Source of the DNA: Paracoccus sp. (in: a-proteobacteria)
Lineage (GTDB): Bacteria > Pseudomonadota > Alphaproteobacteria > Rhodobacterales > Rhodobacteraceae
Direction of reading: 5' to 3'
Assembly: GCF_030536915.1 (NCBI RefSeq)
Contig: NZ_JAUNPC010000002.1
Span: 50,781 to 92,785, forward strand
DNA: 42,005 bases
The notes beneath the pieces were generated by a model. The model was not told the DNA's origin. It saw only the letters and a list, made by a program, of their open reading frames with translations, and did not search any database. The position numbers and the translations under genes are program-made. Shown here piece after piece: positions 24,980-33,121 of this stretch (its first letter is position 1; each line of letters begins with the position of its first letter).

Positions 24980-27904
24980 TCACGCCCGGATCAGCGCCCG
25001 GTCCAGCACCTGCGCGACATGGATGGCCTGCCGGTCCGCGCCGTCCTGGATCTGGTGGCGGCAACTGGTGCCGTCGGCCACGATCAGGTCGTCCGGTCCT
25101 GCCTTGCGGACGGTGGGCAGCAGCGACAGCTCGGCCATCTTCATCGAGACCTCGTGGTTCTCGGTCGCATAGCCGAAGGCCCCCGACATCCCGCAGCAGG
25201 AGCTTTCGATCACCTTCAGTTCCAACCCGGGCACGCTGCGAAGGACGGTTTCGACCGGACCCATGACATCAAAGGCCTTCTGGTGGCAATGCCCGTGCAG
25301 ATGCGCGACCCGCCCGCCTTGGTCGGCCAGCGGCAGCGTGACCTTGCCCGCCTTGAGGTCGGCGGCCAGCACCTCCTCGAAGAGCAGCGCCTTGCCGTCG
25401 AGGAAGCCGGTTTCGGATGCCGGCAGCAGCGCCGTCATCTCGTCGCGGAAGGTCAGGATGCAGGACGGCTCCAGCCCCACGACCCGCGCGCCCCGCGTGA
25501 CGAAGGGCCTGAGCGCGTCGGCCGAGCGGCGGACCTCGGCCCGCGCCTCGTCGGTCTGCCCCGAGGCAAGCCATGTCCGCCCACAGCACATGGGCCGGCT
25601 GCCGTCTGCAGGCTGGACCCGGTGCAGGCGATATCCCGCGGCCAGCAGTACCCGCTCGGCGGCCTCAAGGTTCTCGCGCTCGAAATAGCGATTGAAGGTG
25701 TCGCCGAAGAGCACAAGGTCCAGCCCGTCGCCGACCACGTCCTCGGGCCGCGCAATGGGCCGCGCCTCTTTCCACGGGCGGCCCCATTTCGGCAGACTGC
25801 GCTTGGCGGAAAAGCCCAGCATCCGTTCGGAAAGCTTCGCGACAAAGGGGATGCGATCGCGCAGGTTCAGCGCCGGGGCAAGGCGGTTCGCGCGATGGGC
25901 AAGGCGCGGCAGGTTGGCGATCAGCCGTTCGCGCAGGGGCAGCCCATGCTTCTTGTGGTAATGGTGCAGGAACTCGATCTTCATCCGCGCCATGTCCACG
26001 CCCGTGGGGCAGTCGCGCTTGCAGCCCTTGCAGGACACGCAAAGATCCAGCGTGTCCTTCATGGCGGCCGAGGTGAAGGCGTCGGGGCCGAGCTGCCCCG
26101 AGATCGCCAGCCGCAGCGAATTCGCCCGCCCCCGCGTCAGGTGCTGCTCGTCCCGCGTCGCGCGGTAGGACGGGCACATGGTCCCGCCCGCCAGCTTCCG
26201 GCAGGTGCCGTTGTTGTTGCACATCTCGACCGCGCCACCGAAGCCGCCCCAGTCCGACCAGTCAAGCGCGGTCCTTTCCGGCTGCACCGCCGCATAGCCC
26301 GGCTTGAAGCGCATCAGGCTGCGATCGTCCATCTTCAGCGGCCGGACGATCTTGCCCGGATTCAGGCGGTTTTCCGGGTCGAAGCTGTCCTTCACCTGCT
26401 CGAAGGCGTGGGTCAGCTTTGCGCCGAACAGCGGTTCCACGAATTCCGACCGCGAGATGCCGTCGCCATGCTCGCCCGAGAACGATCCCTTGTGGCGGCG
26501 CACCAGATCGGCGGTTTCCTCGGCGATGGCGCGCATCTTCCGCACGCCGTCATCAGACTTCATGTTCAGGATCGGGCGGACATGCAGGCAGCCGACCGAG
26601 GCATGGGCATACCAGGTCCCGACCGTGCCATGCCTGCTGAAGACCTCGGTCACGGCGTCGGTGTAATCGGCCAGGTGTTCCAGCGGAACGGCGCAATCCT
26701 CGATGAAGGACACGGGCTTTCCGTCCCCCTTCATCGACATCATGATGTTCAGGCAGGCCTCGCGCACGTCCCAGACGGGCTTCTGGCGGGCGGGCTCGAC
26801 CACCTCGACCACCGCGTCGGGGAAGCCGTGATCGGCCATGCACTGGTCAAGGCGCTTGAGGTCGCGTTTCAGCGCGTCGAGGTCGTCGCCCGCGAATTCG
26901 ACCAGCAGCAGGCAGTTGGGCCTGCCGCGGGTGATGTCGCTGAGCGTGCGGACGAACAGGGGGATGTCGGCGCCCAGCACCAGCACGTTGTTGTCCACCA
27001 GCTCGACCGCAACCGGGTCCAGCGCGACGATGTGCTGCGTCGTCTCCATCGCGGCGCGGAAGCTGGGGAAATGGCAGACGCCCATGACGCGGTGCCTAGG
27101 CAGCGCCGACAGCTTCAGCGTGATGCCGGTGGTCAGCGCCAGCGTGCCTTCGGACCCGACCAGCAGGTGCGAATAATTCGGGTTGTCCGGCAGCAGCTCG
27201 TCAAGGTTGTAGCCGCCGACGCGGCGCTGGACCTTGGGGAAGACCGTCTCGATCTCGCCGCGATGCTCATGGGCAAGTGCGGTCAGCCGCTCGATGATCG
27301 CGCGCGGGCGCGAGGGCAGGGCGGCGGGCGGCGCCTCGCCGAGAGAGAAACGCTCGCCGTCATGCAGCATCCCGTCGATGGCCAGCACGTTGTCCACCAT
27401 CTTGCCGAAGCGCAGCGAGCGGGCACCCGACGAGTTGTTCCCCGCCATCCCCCCGAGGGTGCAGCGCGAGGCGGTCGAGGGCTCGACCGGGAAGAACAGC
27501 CCGTCCTTGCGCAGCTGGTCGTTCAGCGTGGTCAGGACCGTGCCGGGGCGCACGCGGACCGTGCGGGCCTGCGGATCATAGTCGGTGACGCCGTTGAAGT
27601 GGCGCGACATGTCGAGGATCAGCCCGTCCCCGATCGGCTGGCCGTTCTGCGAGGTGCCGCCGCCGCGCGCGATCACCGGCACGCCATGCTCGCCCGCGAC
27701 CTGCAGGGCGGCGGCGATGTCGGCCTCGTGCCGGGGGAAGGCCACGGCGCGCGGCAGGATCTGGTAGATCGAGGCATCCGTCGCATAGCGCCCGCGGGTG
27801 AAGGCGTCGAAGCGCACCTCGCCTTCCAGCGCCTTGGCCAGCGCCGTCTGAAACGCTTGGCTGCGGGCGGCCGGAGGGGTGTGGGGCTTGGTGGATGCGT
27901 TCAT
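24980..27904 (-). CDS. FAD-linked 2-hydroxyacid dehydrogenase fused to Fe-S/CCG oxidoreductase
   Basis: This 974-residue fusion oxidises a D-2-hydroxyacid. It passes electrons from FAD through iron-sulfur clusters to a carrier. The N-terminal half is a GlcD-type FAD domain (ARGGGTSQNGQPIG; VEPSTASRCTLGGMAGNNSSGARS) with its FAD-oxidase C-terminal part (KSDDGVRKMR ... GSFSGEHGDGISRSEF). The middle has ferredoxin-like Cys sites, with MCNNNGTCRKL ... MCPSYR and, near residue 620, CVSCKGCKRDCPTG. The end holds CCG-type motifs (MCCGRTWL, HGHCHQKAF, SSCCGMSGAFGY). The layout equals E. coli YdiJ-type and glycolate/D-lactate dehydrogenase fusions. A site of the ATTGAATnCAAT type lies 52 bases before the start. 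The substrate is uncertain; the neighbours favour glycolate or a related acid. Confidence 0.93.
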   Translation of the reverse strand: MNASTKPHTPPAARSQAFQTALAKALEGEVRFDAFTRGRYATDASIYQILPRAVAFPRHEADIAAALQVAGEHGVPVIARGGGTSQNGQPIGDGLILDMSRHFNGVTDYDPQARTVRVRPGTVLTTLNDQLRKDGLFFPVEPSTASRCTLGGMAGNNSSGARSLRFGKMVDNVLAIDGMLHDGERFSLGEAPPAALPSRPRAIIERLTALAHEHRGEIETVFPKVQRRVGGYNLDELLPDNPNYSHLLVGSEGTLALTTGITLKLSALPRHRVMGVCHFPSFRAAMETTQHIVALDPVAVELVDNNVLVLGADIPLFVRTLSDITRGRPNCLLLVEFAGDDLDALKRDLKRLDQCMADHGFPDAVVEVVEPARQKPVWDVREACLNIMMSMKGDGKPVSFIEDCAVPLEHLADYTDAVTEVFSRHGTVGTWYAHASVGCLHVRPILNMKSDDGVRKMRAIAEETADLVRRHKGSFSGEHGDGISRSEFVEPLFGAKLTHAFEQVKDSFDPENRLNPGKIVRPLKMDDRSLMRFKPGYAAVQPERTALDWSDWGGFGGAVEMCNNNGTCRKLAGGTMCPSYRATRDEQHLTRGRANSLRLAISGQLGPDAFTSAAMKDTLDLCVSCKGCKRDCPTGVDMARMKIEFLHHYHKKHGLPLRERLIANLPRLAHRANRLAPALNLRDRIPFVAKLSERMLGFSAKRSLPKWGRPWKEARPIARPEDVVGDGLDLVLFGDTFNRYFERENLEAAERVLLAAGYRLHRVQPADGSRPMCCGRTWLASGQTDEARAEVRRSADALRPFVTRGARVVGLEPSCILTFRDEMTALLPASETGFLDGKALLFEEVLAADLKAGKVTLPLADQGGRVAHLHGHCHQKAFDVMGPVETVLRSVPGLELKVIESSCCGMSGAFGYATENHEVSMKMAELSLLPTVRKAGPDDLIVADGTSCRHQIQDGADRQAIHVAQVLDRALIRA

Positions 27905-27955
27905 CTGCCGGTGCCTTCCTGCTGGTGGGTCAACCAGAGGGTAGCGGGCAAAGAA

Positions 27956-27967
27956 ATTGAATACAAT
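27956..27967. promoter_or_regulatory. Candidate GntR operator, dehydrogenase promoter
   Basis: ATTGAATACAAT has arms ATTG/CAAT. It lies 52 bases upstream of the FAD dehydrogenase start. A weaker copy (CTGAATACC on the minus strand, 27989-27997) overlaps the stop of the adjacent gntR gene. The same motif recurs at 28754, 31240 and 32768. Confidence 0.55.
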
Positions 27968-27993
27968 ATTTGGATTCGGCCGCAGGATGGTAT

Positions 27994-28683
27994 TCAGTTT
28001 GTGGACAGGTTCCGCAGGATGGCGTCCTTGGTGCTGCGCAGATGGGCAAACAGCAGGTCCGCCAACTCGCCCCCCGCCCGGCGGCGCAGGGCGTCGAGGA
28101 TCGCTTCGTGTTCCCGCACGGCCTCGCGCCAGCGTTCGCCCTGCTCGTCGAGATTGGCGGCGAAGCGGACGCGGCGCAGACGGCCCAGCAGCGTGCGGGC
28201 CGCAGCCGAAAGGGCACCGTTCCCGGCGGCGGCAAGGATCGCCTCGTGGATGCGCTGGTTGCAGGCGAAATAGCCCTGCCGGTCGCCGCGCAGGTAAAAG
28301 GCATACATCTCACGATGCGCCTCTTCGATGGCGTCGAACCCGGCAGGCGTGATCCGCTCGCAGGCGAGCCGCCCGGCCAGGGCCTCAAGCCCGCCCATGA
28401 GGTCGAACAACTCGCCGATCTCATCAGGAGTCAGCACCTTCACGCGGGCGCCCCGGTTGGGCAGAAGCTCGATCAGCCCTTCCGAGGCCAGCACCTTCAA
28501 CGCCTCGCGCAGCGGCGTGCGCGAGACGCCGAAGCGTTCGCACAACTCGCGTTCCGAGATGCGGGCACCGTCGGGAAGGTCGCCATGGACGACATGATCG
28601 CGCAGGCGGGACAGGATCTCGCCATGCAGGGTGGTGCCGATACGCTCGACCGAAGGCGCGCCGCGTGCCGTCAACTCGTTCAT
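27994..28683 (-). CDS. GntR/FCD-family transcription regulator, paralog 1
   Basis: This regulator of about 229 residues has an N-terminal winged helix (GEILSRLRDHVVHGDLPDGARISERELCERFGVSRTPLREALKVL, in part) and a C-terminal all-helical FCD ligand-binding domain. The latter has His/Glu/Arg residues that bind a metal and a carboxylate in this family. The start is uncertain: the ATG at 28683 begins just before the DNA-binding domain, and in-frame ATGs at 28692 and 28716 are possible. It closely resembles the next gene upstream over its whole length (SRTPLREALKVLASEGL and NRGARV are identical in both). A candidate operator lies 71 bases before the start, suggesting self-regulation. GlcC of the glycolate operon is a family member. 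Confidence 0.9.
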   Translation of the reverse strand: MNELTARGAPSVERIGTTLHGEILSRLRDHVVHGDLPDGARISERELCERFGVSRTPLREALKVLASEGLIELLPNRGARVKVLTPDEIGELFDLMGGLEALAGRLACERITPAGFDAIEEAHREMYAFYLRGDRQGYFACNQRIHEAILAAAGNGALSAAARTLLGRLRRVRFAANLDEQGERWREAVREHEAILDALRRRAGGELADLLFAHLRSTKDAILRNLSTN

Positions 28684-28753
28684 CCGCCCCATCCCTGTAA
28701 TCCGGGCGGCAAGCATAGCGGACCGTCGGCAAACTGCCTAGATCCCGGCGCGG

Positions 28754-28765
28754 ATTGAATCCAAT
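28754..28765. promoter_or_regulatory. Candidate GntR operator upstream of gntR paralog 1
   Basis: ATTGAATCCAAT differs from the site at 27956 by one base. It sits between the stop of gntR paralog 2 (overlapping it by one base) and the start of gntR paralog 1. Confidence 0.5.
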
Positions 28766-29457
28766 CAGGGCTGGATGGCAGCTGTCTGACCGGCAAGGGA
28801 TTGGCTAACGGCGCGCAGCTTGTTTTCCAGATGCTGCCGCAGCGTTGTGGCCAGCTTCGCGCCGTCGCGGGCCGAAAGATGCTCGATGATCCGCTCATGT
28901 TCCGCGACCGCCTGCGCCCAGCGGGCGAGGGTGGTGTTGGCGACATAGCGCGCCCGCTGCACCCGCGCCGACAGCGCCCGGTAATGGGCGGTCAGGGTCG
29001 GGTTGCGGGCGGCATTCAGGATGCCCTCGTGGATCTTCTGGTTCGCGGCGTAATAGCCGCCAAGATCGCCCGCCCGGTAACGGTCCAGCATCGCGGCGTG
29101 ATGGGCGCGGATTTCCTCAAGCTCGGCGGGGGTGATGTTCTGGCAGGCGAGTTCGCCCGCTAAGGCTTCAAGCGCGCCCATGACGGGGAACAGTTCGTCC
29201 AGATCCTCCTGCGTGATCCGGCTGACGCGGGCGCCGCGGTTGGGTTCCAGCACCACCAGCCCTTCCGAGGCCAGCACCTTCAGCGCCTCGCGCAGCGGCG
29301 TGCGGGACACGTCATAGGCCTCGCACAACTCCATCTCTGGCACCTTTGCCCCCGGCGGCAAGTCGCCGTGGATGATGAGGTCGCGCAGCCGCTGCGTCAG
29401 TTCCTCGTGCAGCGTCCGGCGCCGCGGCGGCTTCAGGCTGTCGGGGACGTAGTTCAT
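28765..29457 (-). CDS. GntR/FCD-family transcription regulator, paralog 2
   Basis: This 230-residue regulator has the winged-helix domain (about residues 15-80, with MELCEAYDVSRTPLREALKVLASEGL in part) and an FCD domain (about 90-215; ALEALAGELACQ, NQKIHEGILNAA, EHERIIEHL). The closely matching layout of the neighbour points to a tandem duplication followed by divergence of the ligand pocket. The start ATG at 29457 gives MNYVPDSLKPPRR, a usual length before the DNA-binding domain. It lies between the GlcG-like gene and paralog 1, all on the same strand. A GC-rich palindrome lies just upstream. It may sense the carboxylate taken up or oxidised by the products of this locus. Confidence 0.92.
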   Translation of the reverse strand: MNYVPDSLKPPRRRTLHEELTQRLRDLIIHGDLPPGAKVPEMELCEAYDVSRTPLREALKVLASEGLVVLEPNRGARVSRITQEDLDELFPVMGALEALAGELACQNITPAELEEIRAHHAAMLDRYRAGDLGGYYAANQKIHEGILNAARNPTLTAHYRALSARVQRARYVANTTLARWAQAVAEHERIIEHLSARDGAKLATTLRQHLENKLRAVSQSLAGQTAAIQP

Positions 29458-29490
29458 CGGTCACCCTGTGGATGGTCCCGTGGGGTCTTC

Positions 29491-29514
29491 GGGGGCGATG
29501 GTATCACCGCCCCC
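29491..29514 (-). terminator. GC-rich hairpin after the GlcG-like gene
   Basis: GGGGGCG pairs with CGCCCCC around a 10-base centre that is itself partly palindromic (TGGTATCAC). It lies between the GlcG-like stop and the start of gntR paralog 2. There is no T tract. The centre also resembles a FadR-type half-site pair (TGGTnnnACC), so an operator is an alternative reading. Confidence 0.35.
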
Positions 29515-29532
29515 GCGCCCCGCGCCAGACCT

Positions 29533-29958
29533 TCAGCCCGGATCGGCCTCAAGGCCCAGGGCCTCGATGGCGGCGACGGCGCAGGCCTCGTCATTGTCGG
29601 ACGTGTCGCCGGTGATGCCGACCGCGCCGATGATCGCGCCATCCTTGCGGACCAGAACGCCGCCCGGCACGGGGACGAGGCTGCCGCCCGCGATCGTGTT
29701 CATCGCCTGGATGAAATAGGGCTGTTCCTGCGCGCGGTTGTAGATCGCGCGAGAGCCCATCCCCATGCCGATGGCCCCCCGCGCCTTGCCCTGCGCGATG
29801 TCCGCCCGCAGCAGGCTGGTCCCGTCCTGCCGCAGCAGCACCTTGAGATGCCCGGCGGCGTCCAGCACCGCCACGGTCAGCGGCTTCAGCTTCATCTCTC
29901 CGGCCCGGTCCAGGCAGAGATCGGCCAGCTTGCGGGCCATGTCGAGTGTCAGGGTCAT
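29533..29958 (-). CDS. GlcG/HbpS-family protein
   Basis: This 141-residue protein belongs to the GlcG/HbpS family (also called DUF336). These small proteins bind haem or a cofactor and often stand beside glycolate, diol or hydroxyacid oxidation genes. Recognisable are LTVAVLDAAGHLKVLLRQDG, IAQGKARGAIGMGMGSR, and the C-terminal GGVLVRKDGAIIGAVGITGDTSDNDEACA. The open frame extends upstream, but the ATG at 29958 has a perfect AGGAGG six bases before it. It follows the aminotransferase gene by 59 bases with a hairpin in between, and probably shares its mRNA. The exact role in the locus is unknown. Confidence 0.88.
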   Translation of the reverse strand: MTLTLDMARKLADLCLDRAGEMKLKPLTVAVLDAAGHLKVLLRQDGTSLLRADIAQGKARGAIGMGMGSRAIYNRAQEQPYFIQAMNTIAGGSLVPVPGGVLVRKDGAIIGAVGITGDTSDNDEACAVAAIEALGLEADPG

Positions 29959-29988
29959 GCGGTCCTCCTGTCGGTTCCCCGTGGTGAT

Positions 29989-30010
29989 GCGCCCCGGCGA
30001 TGCGGGGCGC
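29989..30010 (-). promoter_or_regulatory. Intercistronic stem-loop between aminotransferase and GlcG-like genes
   Basis: GCGCCCCG and CGGGGCGC form a perfect 8-bp stem around a six-base loop. No T tract follows on the minus strand, so it is more likely an mRNA-stabilising or attenuating element than a full terminator. Confidence 0.4.
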
Positions 30011-30017
30011 AAGCCGC

Positions 30018-31205
30018 TCAGGCGTCGATGCCGGGGGCGGGGGTGGCTTCCAGATGCGCCATGGCGGCCGCGACGCCTCCCCTGTCATGCGGCACGTCGG
30101 CCTTGGACAGCGCCATTTCCACGCCGCTGAGCGCGCCGACCAGCGTCAGGTCGTTGATGTCGCCCAGATGGCCGATGCGGAACACCTTGTCCGCGACCTT
30201 GGACAGCCCGCTGCCCAGCGAGATGTTGTAATGCCGCAAGGCTGCGGCCCGGAAGGCGTCGGCGCTGTGCCCTTCGGGCATCATCACCGTGGTCAGCACG
30301 CCGCTTTCATGCCCCTGCCGGTTGCACAGCACCTCCAGCCCCCAGGCGCGGACGGCGGCGCGGGCCGCGGCGGCATGGCGCTGGTGGCGGGCGAAGACGG
30401 TGTCCAGCCCCTCCTCGTGCAGCATGTCGATGGCCTCGACGAGGCCGTAGAGCATGTTGGTCGCGGGCGTATAGGGGAAATAGCCCTTGCCGTTGATCTC
30501 GACCATCTCCTGCCAGTCCCAGTAGGACCGGCGCATCCCGTTCTGCTTCGCGGCCTCCAGCGCCTTGCCGCTGACGGCGTTGAAGCTGATCCCCGGCGGC
30601 AGCATCAGGCCCTTTTGCGAGCCGGAAACGGCCACATCCACGCCCCATTCGTCGAAACGGAAGTCGATCGAGGCAAGGCCCGAGATCGTGTCCACCATCA
30701 GAAGCGCCGGATGCCCTGCCGCGTCAATGGCCCGCCGCACATCCGCGATGGGCGAAACCGAGCCGGTCGAGGTCTCGTTGTGGACGACGCAGACGGCCTT
30801 GATCTCGTGGGCGCTGTCGGCCCTCAGGTGCTGCTCGATCCGGTCGGGATCGGCGCCCGCGCGCCAGTCGCCGCCGATGAACTCGGCCCGGACGCCCAGC
30901 TTCTCGGCCATCTTCTTCCACAGGGTGGCGAAATGGCCGGTCTCGTACATCAGGACGCGGTCGCCTTCCTTCAGCACGTTGGCCAGCGCCGCCTCCCATG
31001 CGCCGGTGCCGGAGGACGGGTAGATGATGACATCCGCTTCCGTCTTGAAGATCGTCTTCATCCCGGCCAGCGCCTTGAGACCCAGTTCGCCGAACTCGGG
31101 GCCGCGGTGGTCGATGACCTGCGCCGACATGGCCCGCAGGACGCGATCCGGCACCGGGCTGGGACCGGGGATCTGAAGGAAGTGACGACCGAACACATGG
31201 GTCAT
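30018..31205 (-). CDS. Alanine/serine-glyoxylate-type aminotransferase (class V)
   Basis: This 395-residue PLP enzyme of class V moves an amino group, typically from serine, alanine or aspartate to glyoxylate, giving glycine. The start LQIPGPSPVPDRVLRAM, the YPSSGTGAWEAAL motif, VVHNETSTG, MVDTISGLAS and the PLP lysine in SGSQKGLMLPPG (Lys198) are all present. The C-terminal part includes FRIGHLGDINDL, typical of this subgroup. The longer frame starts at 31250, but the ATG at 31205 has GGGAGA upstream and fits the family start. A candidate operator lies 35 bases further up. Beside a hydroxyacid dehydrogenase and GlcG it probably removes the oxoacid product, for example glyoxylate. Ureidoglycine- and aspartate-using relatives cannot be excluded. 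Confidence 0.9.
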   Translation of the reverse strand: MTHVFGRHFLQIPGPSPVPDRVLRAMSAQVIDHRGPEFGELGLKALAGMKTIFKTEADVIIYPSSGTGAWEAALANVLKEGDRVLMYETGHFATLWKKMAEKLGVRAEFIGGDWRAGADPDRIEQHLRADSAHEIKAVCVVHNETSTGSVSPIADVRRAIDAAGHPALLMVDTISGLASIDFRFDEWGVDVAVSGSQKGLMLPPGISFNAVSGKALEAAKQNGMRRSYWDWQEMVEINGKGYFPYTPATNMLYGLVEAIDMLHEEGLDTVFARHQRHAAAARAAVRAWGLEVLCNRQGHESGVLTTVMMPEGHSADAFRAAALRHYNISLGSGLSKVADKVFRIGHLGDINDLTLVGALSGVEMALSKADVPHDRGGVAAAMAHLEATPAPGIDA

Positions 31206-31239
31206 GGACCTGTCTCCCATAAGGCGCGTGATTTTGAAT

Positions 31240-31251
31240 AATGAATGCAAT
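31240..31251. promoter_or_regulatory. Candidate GntR operator, aminotransferase promoter
   Basis: AATGAATGCAAT shares TGAATnCAAT with the sites at 27956 and 28754 and lies 35 bases before the aminotransferase start. An adjoining TTGAATA (31234-31240) may form part of a second, overlapping site. Confidence 0.5.
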
Positions 31252-31274
31252 TTTTGACAGCGAGGGTCAATGCC

Positions 31275-31307
31275 AAAGCGGATGCGGCGCGGTTGCGCCG
31301 CATCCGC
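31275..31307 (-). terminator. Terminator of the MatC-like carrier gene
   Basis: A perfect 13-bp stem (GCGGATGCGGCGC with GCGCCGCATCCGC, loop of four) lies immediately downstream of the carrier gene. On the minus strand TTT follows. This is a strong intrinsic terminator that separates the carrier from the aminotransferase operon. Confidence 0.75.
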
Positions 31308-31316
31308 GGGCCGGGA

Positions 31317-32699
31317 TCAGCCGGGAATGACCACGAAGATGATCCACAGAAGGAAGGGCGCAACCCCCGTCACCAGCGCGCCATAGCCGAGCAGCTGGCG
31401 ATAGAAGACCTGCCGGTCGATGCCCTGCGAGTTCGCCAGCACCAGCGCCCCGCTGGTCGAGAAGGGGCTGACGTCCACGATGGTCGAGGCGACCGCCATC
31501 CCGGCGATGAAGGCGACCGGGCTGATGCCGGTGCCCGCCTGCAGGAAGGGCACCGCCAGCGGGATCAGCGCCCCCAGCAGCGCTGTGGACGAGGCGAAGG
31601 CCGAAACGATCCCGCCGATGTAGAAGAGCAGCAAGCCTGCCATCAGCGGCGAGGCCATCGAGGCCACGCTGTTGCCGACGAAATCGATGGTGCCCATGTT
31701 TTCCAGCACCGCCACATAGGTGCCGACGCCGGTGATCAGCATGATCTCGGGCCAGGCGACCTGTGACATCGCCCGCTTCTGCAGGTTCGGCTGGCACAGC
31801 GCGATGACAAGGCCGATGGTCAGCGACACGAAGCCGATGTCGAGCTTGAAGGCCAGCACCATCAGTGCCAGCGCCGCCAGCCCCACGACCGTGATGATCT
31901 GGATCGGGCTGCCGTCGGGCAGTTCGGTCTTGGGCGCGTCGGCCGTCAGCCGGTTGGGGTCGCCCCCTGCCTCGGCCCCGATGCGGGGGGTGAGAGCCTG
32001 CGCCTCGCTGTCGCCGAAGATCTGCGGGCCGGTGGCCGGCCGGGCGATCTCGAGATGCGGAACGGTGACGGTATGGCTCAGGTCCACGCGCGCCTTCATC
32101 AGTTCGCGCCCGCCGAGGACGAGGAACAGGATCACCACGCAGACGAGGTTGCAGAAGAAGCTGGCGGCGAAGGTCACGCCGGGGCTGAGCGGCAGGCCCG
32201 AGCGTTCGACCACGCCGTTGGTGATGCTGCCGAAGATCCCGATGGGCGAGAAGGCCCCCGCCGAGGCCCCCATCGCCACCATCATCCCCATCATCAGGGG
32301 CGAGATCTTGTAGCGGAAGGCGAAGCTCAGCGCGATCGGCGCCACGATGGCCACGGCCCCCGGCGTCACGGCGCCGATGGCGGTGAGCACCGCCGAGATC
32401 GAGAACATGATCCAGGGGATCAGCGCGAGCCGCCCCTTGACCGCGCGGACGGCGGACCGGACCAGCCAGTCGATGGTGCCGTTGTTCTGCGCCAGCGCGA
32501 ACAGCCAGGTGATCCCGGCCAGTGTCAGGAACAGCCCGGCAGGGAATTCCCCGATGATGTCCTTGGTGGTGTCGCCCGCAAGCAGCGTTCCGACAAGGAA
32601 CGCGCCCACAAAGGCGAGAACGCCGATATTGATCGGCAATGCGGTTGCAATGACGAACATCGCAACCAGCGCGCAGATGGCAATGAGGTGATGTGTCAC
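31317..32699 (-). CDS. MatC-like dicarboxylate carrier
   Basis: This 460-residue membrane protein moves small (di)carboxylates, probably with sodium or protons. The N-terminal region (INIGVLAFVGAFLVGTLLAGDTTKDIIGEFPAGLFLTLAGITWLFALAQ, in part) matches the MatC N-terminal family named after the Rhizobium malonate carrier. The rest shows about ten to twelve hydrophobic helices and paired loops with ASSTALLGALIPLA and STIVDVSPFSTSGAL, the conserved Ser/Thr-Pro transport motifs of SLC13-like carriers. A long hydrophilic loop lies at about 200-265. The start is set at the GTG at 32699, which has GGGAGG upstream; an ATG at 32738 would contain that ribosome site. A candidate operator lies 69 bases before the start. 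It probably imports the acid used by this locus. Confidence 0.88.
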   Translation of the reverse strand: MTHHLIAICALVAMFVIATALPINIGVLAFVGAFLVGTLLAGDTTKDIIGEFPAGLFLTLAGITWLFALAQNNGTIDWLVRSAVRAVKGRLALIPWIMFSISAVLTAIGAVTPGAVAIVAPIALSFAFRYKISPLMMGMMVAMGASAGAFSPIGIFGSITNGVVERSGLPLSPGVTFAASFFCNLVCVVILFLVLGGRELMKARVDLSHTVTVPHLEIARPATGPQIFGDSEAQALTPRIGAEAGGDPNRLTADAPKTELPDGSPIQIITVVGLAALALMVLAFKLDIGFVSLTIGLVIALCQPNLQKRAMSQVAWPEIMLITGVGTYVAVLENMGTIDFVGNSVASMASPLMAGLLLFYIGGIVSAFASSTALLGALIPLAVPFLQAGTGISPVAFIAGMAVASTIVDVSPFSTSGALVLANSQGIDRQVFYRQLLGYGALVTGVAPFLLWIIFVVIPG

Positions 32700-33121
32700 G
32701 CGCGGCCTCCCTTCCTCGCATGGTATGTCCGGGGCCATGGATGCCGCCGTTGTGAAAAATTATGAATTATGAATGCGATTTCGGCAAGTGATGTCATGCT
32801 CAATTCCGGCCTATGTTGCAGATGGGCGGTCTCCTGCTGTCAGGAGGACCGTGGGTCGCGATCAGGTGTGGGAGCGAGGGCTGTTTCGGGAAGGTTAGAG
32901 GGGCCGATCTTCCGCACCGCTACCCTTGCGGGCTGCTGGCGTGCCGGGCAGGATGACGCGTGGCCATGTGCCGGACCCGACCCGATCACGCTGCGGACGG
33001 CCCGTCGCCACCGGGGTCGGGGCCGAGGGCGCCGGGACGCGGCCCGCGATCATCCGGGATGGATCACCGGCGGCTGAGTGCTTTATGACGCGCGGGCCGG
33101 ACAGGACAGGGAAGCTTCTCG
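32700..33121. other. Divergent intergenic region between carrier and psd
   Basis: I see no gene in these 420 bases. The low-coordinate end holds an AT-rich patch with a candidate GntR operator (32768-32779). A hairpin with stem GGTC-TCCTG / CAGGA-GGACC (one bulged base) lies at 32828-32850. The remaining part up to psd is GC-rich with only weak, implausible open frames. The psd promoter must be here but is not recognisable by eye. Confidence 0.55.
32768..32779. promoter_or_regulatory. Candidate GntR operator, carrier promoter
   Basis: TATGAATGCGAT keeps the TGAATnC.AT core of the sites at 27956, 28754 and 31240. It lies in an AT-rich patch 69 bases before the carrier start, next to a second TATGAAT (32761-32767). 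Confidence 0.45.

Noticed and set aside
24902-28273. A 1123-codon plus-strand frame opposite the FAD dehydrogenase
   Set aside because: It is antisense to a protein with clear FAD and Fe-S motifs and contains no recognisable domain.
30018-31205. bhcA of the beta-hydroxyaspartate cycle known from Paracoccus
   Set aside because: The fold is the same, but the dehydratase, aldolase and iminosuccinate reductase genes that form that cluster are absent, so only a general glyoxylate-type aminotransferase call is made.
32828-32850. Riboswitch or leader-peptide attenuator before psd
   Set aside because: Only one bulged hairpin is visible, about 270 bases before psd; no known riboswitch core or leader peptide was recognised.
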